Shown one piece after another: positions 41,168 through 47,149 of a stretch of DNA of 47,149 bases; the stretch's first letter is position 1, and every line of letters begins with the position of its first letter. Source of the DNA: Acidobacteriota bacterium (lineage in GTDB: Bacteria; Acidobacteriota; Terriglobia; Bryobacterales; Bryobacteraceae); NCBI GenBank assembly GCA_016871055.1, contig VFZW01000007.1, positions 1-47,149 on the forward strand. The letters are read 5' to 3'. Position numbers and translations under genes: made by a program. The notes beneath the pieces are model-generated. The model was not told the DNA's origin, searched no databases, and saw only the letters and a program-made list of their open reading frames with translations.

Positions 41168-43391
41168 CTACGGATTGGCTCCGCGAATGATCCGTATCGC
41201 TGCTTCGATCAACTCATCGCGTCCGTCGCGAATGCCAGCGATCGTCGGTTTCAATTCCACGTCGGGCACGATGCCGATGCGCTGCGTCGGCCGCTTGTCA
41301 GGATAAAAAACGCCGATGCCGCTGATCATTGAACGTTCATTGCCGGGAAGGGGTATGGTCGAAACGTTGCCATCGGCGCCTGCTGTTGTGCTGCCCAGTA
41401 CGACCGCTCTGGGCGCGGTGCGGAATGCCATCGTGTGATACTCGGCGCTGCTCTGCGTAATCTCATCGATCAGGATGACGACCTTGCCTTTGTAGTGAGG
41501 CGCGAGTGGCTGGAGGGCTGCGCCGTCCCTGAAATGAAAGGCGCCCGGGTTACCGAGATCGGCCCGCGTGAACTGAACAAACGGCGTCGTCTCGGAAACC
41601 AGCCGGCCCCCGATTTGAAAAATCGGAAAGTCGGATGGATAGTTGCGCAAATCGATAATGAGTCCCGCGGTTCCCGCCGCCGATTCAAAGTAACGGCCTG
41701 CCTCCGCCGCGCGCATCGCTGATCTTGATATAGGCGATGTCTTCGGCTGGCTTTTGAAACGCCGGGCCCGGGAGATCGTGAACAAAGGCACGGCTCGTAT
41801 CTATCACGCTAAGCGTATGGCGGGTTGCGGCGAGCGTTGTGGTTTCGCCGCCGCGATCCACCGTCACATCGACCGCGCCGCAAGCGCCGCGCGTCATGTT
41901 GATTCCGATATCGCGTAAACGCGTCGGTTCGTTCGAGGCCGCATAAAAAGGTCTCCAGGCATCGAGCAGAGATTCGACCGTTGAGCCATCGATGGCGGTG
42001 ATCACATCACCGATACGCAGCGGCCCGGCGGCGGTGCCTGGGCGCGCGGTCGTGCGGTAGACCACGGGTCGGTCTTCGACGAAGCGAATGTCTACCGGCA
42101 GCATACACGCGCCCACCGGCGGGCGCGTCGATATCCCGCTCCAAAGATTCGCGTGCGTGTCATGCACCTTTGCGATGAGCTTCAGAAAAGCTTGCTGATA
42201 CTCGACACGAGTCTTCGCCAATGCGAATGGGCGTATGGATTCGGCGAGCGTGCGATTCCAGTATTCGGTGTCGTCCGGATCGTCGCCCATGATGTCGCGG
42301 TTCGGATTGAAGTACTGCATCAAATTCCAGAACCGGAAGAGTCCGAGCAACTGATAGCCGCTGTCGGGAAGGCGAATCGAAGCGTAGTATAGCTCGCGTT
42401 CGAGGTTCGGATTTCCCACGTTGGGAAAGAGCTCGACGAAAAACTGAGGCGTCGTCGTGCGATTGGGATGGATGCTTTCGAGTTTTGTCCCGAGCCGATC
42501 GCCCAGAGACTGCACCCAGTCCATGCTGGGCGGCGCCAGTTGCAGATTTGCATCTCGCAGCGACGCGCAACTCGTACATTGCGGAACTGGACCGAGCGCG
42601 TCGACCCAGTCGGCTATCGCAGCGGCGGCAACCTCCGTGTTTTCGGCCGAAAGGACCGCCGGCATGACGCGAAACAAATCGAAGTCCCAGTGCCGCTTTC
42701 CGGACGTGACGGTAGGATGGTGATACTTTACGAAGCCCCACACCAACGCCAGGGACGCCAGATTGGCGACCTGTACGTCGGAAAGCTGTTCGATTGCAAT
42801 CCGGGATCCGGCGCTAAACTCCCTGTCGGTCTCGAGTACGGTGGGCTCGCGATCCGGAGCTTCGGCGATTGGTTTTCCATCCACGATCAGTTGCAGCGAA
42901 TCGACCCAAGCCCTGCCTGGGCCGGAGAGCAGGAAGCCGAAAACCAACTGACGCCCCTCCGGATTGCCCTGCAGAGTCAACGAATACTCGCGCCAGTCGC
43001 GGGATCCGTTGATGGCTTGCGGCTGAAGGGATGCGAATGCGAGCGAGCCAGCCGGCCCGTCGATACGAATCCACATTGCAGCTGCGTCGCGGACGTTTTC
43101 GGTTTTGATAAAGCCTCTGTATTCGATTGTTCTCGCCGTGAAGTCGTACGGAATGCCGGCAGTAATGGTGGTGAATCCGTTGTCGGTGGTGGTTCGCTCA
43201 ATGCGGGCCGAAAGCCTTCCCGTGTTGGCCGTGGAGGAATCGGCGATCACGCTCGGAGCGGTGCTTCCGCTCCACCCTATTGGGAATCGATCCGCTGTGC
43301 TGTTTTCGAAGTCGAGTATCGACGCGATGTTCTTGCGTGTAAGAGTCTGCGCGGTGAGCGAAACCGCAATCAACAGTAGCCACAGACGCAT
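41168..43391 (-). pseudogene. S41-family peptidase (C-terminal-processing-protease-like), frameshifted
   Basis: The first frame runs from 43391 (signal peptide MRLWLLLIAVSLTAQ) through an N-terminal beta-sandwich, a helical region and a PDZ-like segment (GPLRIGDVITAIDGSTVESLL) to KPAEDIAYIKISDAR, then hits a stop at 41685. The other frame picks up at once with AAEAGRYFESAAGTAGLIID and carries the protease core with the nucleophile Ser in LIDEITQSSAEYHTM, ending at 41168. The break is in a GC-repeat near 41706-41714; restoring one lost GC dinucleotide rejoins the frames. The catalytic serine is therefore out of frame. An indel error in a dinucleotide run is possible. It is divergent from a TonB receptor with 62 bp between starts. 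Confidence 0.88.
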
Positions 43392-43397
43392 GGCTTG

Positions 43398-43403
43398 AGC
43401 ATA
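43398..43403 (-). promoter_or_regulatory. Candidate -10 box TATGCT before the S41 gene
   Basis: On the minus strand TATGCT ends 6 bases before ATG 43391. No Shine-Dalgarno sequence is seen. Confidence 0.3.
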
Positions 43404-43443
43404 GCCCATGAGTAATCAAAATGAAACGCCCGCCATGCTAGCC

Positions 43444-43449
43444 TATTCT
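43444..43449 (+). promoter_or_regulatory. Candidate -10 box TATTCT before the third TonB receptor
   Basis: TATTCT ends only 4 bases before ATG 43454, so the transcript would begin at or inside the first codons unless another promoter is used. Confidence 0.3.
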
Positions 43450-43453
43450 CACT

Positions 43454-46400
43454 ATGAAGATTTTCGCTTTGCTGTTGTGCGCGGCGGCCGCCTACGCGCA
43501 GTCCACGTTCGGTGTCGTCCTCGGCGACGTACGCGACTCCTCCGGCGCGATCGTCCGCGATGCAAAGGTCAAACTGACCAACACCGCCGAAAACGTTTCG
43601 CGCGAGACGACGTCGAACGCCAACGGCAGCTTCGAGTTTCAGAATGTCAAGGCCGGACCCTACGCGGTCTCCGTTAGCGCCGCCGGTTTCCGCACCTTCA
43701 ACGCCGCCTCGCTTGAACTCGTCGCCCGCCAGACGTTGCGCGTCGATGCCGCGCTGCAGGTCGGCGATGTAACGCAGGTCATCGAGGTGACAACAGCCGC
43801 TGGCGTCATCGCCACCGACAGTCCGGCGATTGCCTCTTCGCTCTCTCCCGAAAAGGTTCTCAATCTTCCGTCGAATTTGCGCGCGGCCGGCAACACGTCC
43901 CCATATGGGCTGTTGCAAACGCTGCCTGGCGTGCAGTCCGACAACGGTTCCGGCTTTTCGATTCACGGCGGCCTGCCGGCGCAGTCGGAGGCATCGGTCG
44001 ACGGCATTTCGATCACTCAGCTCACCGGCAATAGCGTCCAGCAGAATCAGTTCCTGTCCGTTGAATCAATCTCGGAGATTCGCGTGCAAGGCGTCGGCAA
44101 CACCGCCGAGTTCGGCCAGCCAGGCGACATCACCGTAACGTCGAAGAGCGGCACGAACCAGTATCACGGCGCGGCGTTCTGGTATCACCAGAACCGCGCC
44201 CTCGATGCACGCGCGTTCAGCCAGCCCTCGCTGCCCGCCAAGGTCAGCAATACGTTTGGCTACACGATGGGTGGCCCCGTATTGATACCGAAACTGTACA
44301 GCGGCAAGAACCGAACGTTCTTCTATTTCACGTGGGAATCGATGCGACTTCCCCGCCAGGGCACCGTGCAGAACACCGTGCCGACATCGTTCGTCAAGAA
44401 TGGCGATTTTTCGCGCGAACCCGGCGTGACGATTCGCGACCCGTTCACGCGTACGCCGTTTCCCGGCAATGTCATCCCGTCGAGCCGGATCAACGCCGTT
44501 GCCCGTGCGATTCTGCCTTTTTATCCCGACATCAACTTCGGCGACACAGCGCGCCGCGCGAATGGCAACTATCGCGCGAACCGGCGTATCGACGTGGAGT
44601 CGGATCAGTACGAGGTCCGCGTGGATCACACTTTCAACGAGCGACACTCCCTCTGGGGGCGCTTCAACACCAAGAGCAATCCGTCGTCGGGCGCCAACAA
44701 CCTGACCTTACCCAACGACACCAATCGGGCGAAATTCTATCAGGGCACCGCGACATGGACCTGGACGATCAAGCCAACTCTGCTCAATGAATTCCGCTTC
44801 GGCGAGGTCATTACCGACTCCGCTACGATCTTCAACTTCGACGGTCGCGCCTTCACCAACAGCCTCAACCTGCGAGACATCCAGAAAGATATTTTCTTTA
44901 ACGGCCTGCCCGCATTCGGAATCACCAACTACACCGGCTTCAGCAAGGGCCGTCCCGGCTTCGGTTTCTCGTCGAACTCGCAGTTTGTCAATAACGTGAC
45001 GTGGATCCATGGCCGGCACACGATCAAGACCGGAATCGACATTCGCCGTTTGGTCGGCCAATCGGCCCTCGGCTTCACAACAGGAAATAACTACGGCGAC
45101 TTCTCGTTTTCCGGAAACTTCGCCGGCGAACCCTTCGCTGACTTCTTGCTTGGAACTCCTGTGAGCAGCGCCATCGCCGTCGTCTCACGCGACAACGACG
45201 GCCGCGCCAAGCACTACAAAGCCTACATTCAAGATACGTTCCAAATCTCGAAGAAGCTGACGATGGACATCGGCGTGCGCTACGAGTTACATCCCGGCTA
45301 TGCCGACGCGGGATTGAACATCGCCAACTTCGATCGCAACGTGCCGCGCACCGGCCGCGTTGTCATCATGTCTGACCCGAAAGCGCGCGAGTTTGTCGCG
45401 CCTGGCGCGGCGCTTTCCTTCAACGCATGCCCCGGCGCCGCCATCAACGGAGTTCCCTGTACGCCGATCGTGACGGCGAAAGAAGCCGGTATTCCCGAGG
45501 CGCTGCGCAACACGTACAAGACCCAGTTCCTGCCGCGCATCGGCTTCGCCTACCGTGTGAACGACAAGACCACTTTGCGTTTGACCTACGGGCAGTACAA
45601 CATGATTCTGCTCGGCTCGATATTCTTCTCGCTCACAGGCACCGTACAGAGCGACGTGCGGAACTTCAACAACGTGAGCGCGACCGGTGCGCCGATATTC
45701 ACGCTTCCGGACACGCGCACGCCCGGCAGTGGCGTTCGGACCGGAGCACAAGGCACCTTCGAGTTCCGCACCGCCAATCAGATCGACCTGAAGCCGCCGA
45801 CGATGAGCCAGTGGGGCCTGTCGCTTGACCGCCAAATCGGTCGCAATCTGGGCCTCCGCCTCTCTTATGTCGGCAACAAGTCGTCGCACCTGCCCTGGGC
45901 GCCCGACGTGAATCAAATGCCGTCGTCCAATCGGTTCTTCTCGCAGCGCAACAGCCTCGATCGCCCGTTCCCGAACTGGGGCTTGATCTTCAGCCGCGAC
46001 GCGGGAGCCAACGCCTTCTACAACGAGTTGCAGTGGGAACTGAACCGCCGCTTCTCGAACGGACTCAGCTTCACCAGCGCCTATACCTGGGCCAAAAATC
46101 TCGCCGACAACGCCGGCCCCGCGCCGGGCAGTTTCGCTGGCGAAACGGGCGGCGGACGTGTAACCGATTCCTACAATCGCCGCGGCGATCGTGGCGATGT
46201 GTACGCCACCCGCCGCCATCGCTTCATCAATACGATGGTGTATGAACTGCCCTTCGGCGCGGGCCGCAAATACATGTCCGGCGCCAATCGCGCCGTCGAT
46301 GCGATTCTCGGCGGCTGGCAGCTTTCGTCGATTCTGTCGTTGCAGTCCGGCCCGTTCCTCACGCCCACGTTCAACGGCGGCGACCCGTCCGGGACCAACG

Positions 46401-46837
46401 CCGCTTCCCGCGGCGCGTCGCGGCCGGACCGTCTCGGTAACGGGGAAGTGGCCTCGCCGAATCGCGAAGGCTGGCTCGACCGCAATGCTTTCGTCTGCCC
46501 GGGTCGCGCTCCCGGCGCGCTCCAGTTTAACTGCGCCGTCGGCGTGCGTCCAGGTTCCGATCCCGATCCCATCGCACGCTTCGGCACCTCGGGCGTCGGC
46601 ATCGTCAACGGACCAGGCACTTTCGGTCTCAACATGGCGATGAGCAAGCGCTTCCGCATCGCCGAGCGCCTCTCGCTCCGCGCCGAAGGCAGCTTTACGA
46701 ATCTCCCCAACTGGACCAACCTCGGCGACCCCGTGCTCGACATCGCCAACAACAACTTCGGCCGCATCACCGGCACCCGCGGCGTTGACTTCGGCGGCGC
46801 GCGCACCGGCCAAGTTTCCTTGCGGCTTGAGTTTTAA
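43454..46837 (+). CDS. Oar-like TonB-dependent receptor (third copy)
   Basis: A 1,127-aa outer-membrane receptor. Signal peptide MKIFALLLCAAAAYAQ; carboxypeptidase-regulatory-like domain at about 20-100 (GVVLGDVRDSSGAIVRDAKV; NGSFEFQNVKAGPYAV); plug at about 125-245 (LLQTLPGVQSDNGSGFSIHG; ASVDGISITQLTGN; NTAEFGQPGDITVTSKSGTN); beta-barrel ending in GQVSLRLEF with the terminal Phe needed for assembly. Intact. It is divergent from the broken S41 protease gene. Receptor-protease pairs of this kind suggest peptide or protein uptake, but here the protease is not functional as read. Confidence 0.88.
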   Translation: MKIFALLLCAAAAYAQSTFGVVLGDVRDSSGAIVRDAKVKLTNTAENVSRETTSNANGSFEFQNVKAGPYAVSVSAAGFRTFNAASLELVARQTLRVDAALQVGDVTQVIEVTTAAGVIATDSPAIASSLSPEKVLNLPSNLRAAGNTSPYGLLQTLPGVQSDNGSGFSIHGGLPAQSEASVDGISITQLTGNSVQQNQFLSVESISEIRVQGVGNTAEFGQPGDITVTSKSGTNQYHGAAFWYHQNRALDARAFSQPSLPAKVSNTFGYTMGGPVLIPKLYSGKNRTFFYFTWESMRLPRQGTVQNTVPTSFVKNGDFSREPGVTIRDPFTRTPFPGNVIPSSRINAVARAILPFYPDINFGDTARRANGNYRANRRIDVESDQYEVRVDHTFNERHSLWGRFNTKSNPSSGANNLTLPNDTNRAKFYQGTATWTWTIKPTLLNEFRFGEVITDSATIFNFDGRAFTNSLNLRDIQKDIFFNGLPAFGITNYTGFSKGRPGFGFSSNSQFVNNVTWIHGRHTIKTGIDIRRLVGQSALGFTTGNNYGDFSFSGNFAGEPFADFLLGTPVSSAIAVVSRDNDGRAKHYKAYIQDTFQISKKLTMDIGVRYELHPGYADAGLNIANFDRNVPRTGRVVIMSDPKAREFVAPGAALSFNACPGAAINGVPCTPIVTAKEAGIPEALRNTYKTQFLPRIGFAYRVNDKTTLRLTYGQYNMILLGSIFFSLTGTVQSDVRNFNNVSATGAPIFTLPDTRTPGSGVRTGAQGTFEFRTANQIDLKPPTMSQWGLSLDRQIGRNLGLRLSYVGNKSSHLPWAPDVNQMPSSNRFFSQRNSLDRPFPNWGLIFSRDAGANAFYNELQWELNRRFSNGLSFTSAYTWAKNLADNAGPAPGSFAGETGGGRVTDSYNRRGDRGDVYATRRHRFINTMVYELPFGAGRKYMSGANRAVDAILGGWQLSSILSLQSGPFLTPTFNGGDPSGTNAASRGASRPDRLGNGEVASPNREGWLDRNAFVCPGRAPGALQFNCAVGVRPGSDPDPIARFGTSGVGIVNGPGTFGLNMAMSKRFRIAERLSLRAEGSFTNLPNWTNLGDPVLDIANNNFGRITGTRGVDFGGARTGQVSLRLEF

Positions 46838-46846
46838 GGACTCTGA

Positions 46847-47092
46847 GTTACGAATACAATCGCGAGGCTACAGGCCGACAGCCGTGATCGGGCCACTCTT
46901 CCGCTGAGGCGATTATTGGGCATCGCCCCGGATTCCACCTCCATCGTACATTGGCGGGAGGCGTGGGCATTGCCGCTCGTCACACTCACGCTCGGCGTGC
47001 TTTACATGGGGTTCGCCTGCTGGATGTTTGTGCGTTTAGGCCGAAGTTCCCCTTGGCAAAACGGGGCAATCGACACACTCCAAACGAGTTAG
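46847..47092 (+). other. Unassigned open frame with one hydrophobic helix, end of window
   Basis: The last 312 bases follow the receptor stop. One frame is open for 81 codons to TAG at 47090-47092, with no ATG before the hydrophobic stretch ALPLVTLTLGVLYMGFACW, which looks like a transmembrane helix preceded by APDSTSIVHWRE. It could be a remnant of a membrane protein or a small gene with a TTG start. I see no other gene, repeat or terminator here. Confidence 0.25.
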
Positions 47093-47149
47093 ACGAAGAG
47101 GGGGGTGTGCGGCGCTGGGAACAAAGTGTTAGGGTGTGACGCCGAGGAG

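Noticed and set aside
45287-46813. 508-codon minus-strand open frame inside the third receptor gene
   Set aside because: Low-complexity Ala/Arg/Gly/Val translation, shadow of the sense gene.
1-47149. CRISPR array, tRNA or rRNA genes
   Set aside because: No regularly spaced direct repeats, no tRNA-like T-loop/acceptor pattern and no rRNA-like sequence were noticed while reading.

Overview
The window looks like a chromosomal segment of an Acidobacteriota bacterium of the Bryobacter/Solibacter kind. The main reason is three very large Oar-like TonB-dependent receptors (about 1,090-1,135 aa) that carry an N-terminal carboxypeptidase-regulatory-like domain. Supporting signs are PQQ-type beta-propellers, an FG-GAP repeat protein, an X6-type (TIGR02999-like) ECF sigma factor, Uma2-family proteins, very short secretion signals ending in A-Q, and GC-rich DNA. 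This taxonomic call comes from gene content only.

Layout. 1-1029: the 3' end of an IS630-like transposase abuts a 5'-truncated M14 carboxypeptidase. 1030-7245: a secreted PQQ-propeller protein, then a TonB receptor divergent from a PL10-like pectate lyase. 7251-8713: a Uma2 gene broken by an in-frame stop and a KirBac potassium channel. 8763-13767: a compact plus-strand run, yebC-ruvC-unknown-TPR/thioredoxin protein-deoB-tpiA, mostly with 4-bp ATGA overlaps. 13933-20241: a minus-strand block with a quinoprotein whose haem motif is damaged, an M50 protease-TPR gene split by a stop, an exported RraA-like protein, a small lipoprotein and an orphan oxidase subunit III. 20300-27925: a decayed M1 peptidase, a DUF6702-like protein, a Tat-exported aldo/keto reductase, a 13-repeat FG-GAP protein with a coupled lipoprotein, an esterase, and the ECF sigma factor. 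28041-34300: a decayed MBOAT acyltransferase, its SGNH-like partner and a second TonB receptor. 34342-37159: rsmE divergent from ruvA-ruvB-folK. 37181-41146: a DUF2490-like protein, two coupled squalene-cyclase-fold proteins, a cupin and an intact Uma2 protein. 41168-46837: a frameshifted S41 protease divergent from a third TonB receptor. The last 312 bases hold only an unassigned open frame.

Two things stand out. First, six genes are clearly broken (M14, Uma2, M50-TPR, M1, MBOAT, S41) and a seventh has lost a haem-attachment cysteine. All except Uma2 are envelope or extracytoplasmic proteins, while ruvABC, yebC, deoB, tpiA, rsmE and folK look intact. The stops are TGA, TAA and TAG, so no single codon reassignment explains them. 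Second, many transcription-unit-first genes have a TANNNT-like -10 hexamer only 4-11 bases before the start codon and no Shine-Dalgarno sequence, which suggests leaderless or very short-leader transcripts. A few genes (pectate lyase, the receptor at 34300, the cyclase-like gene at 37863) have classical Shine-Dalgarno sites instead.

No rRNA, tRNA or CRISPR array was seen.
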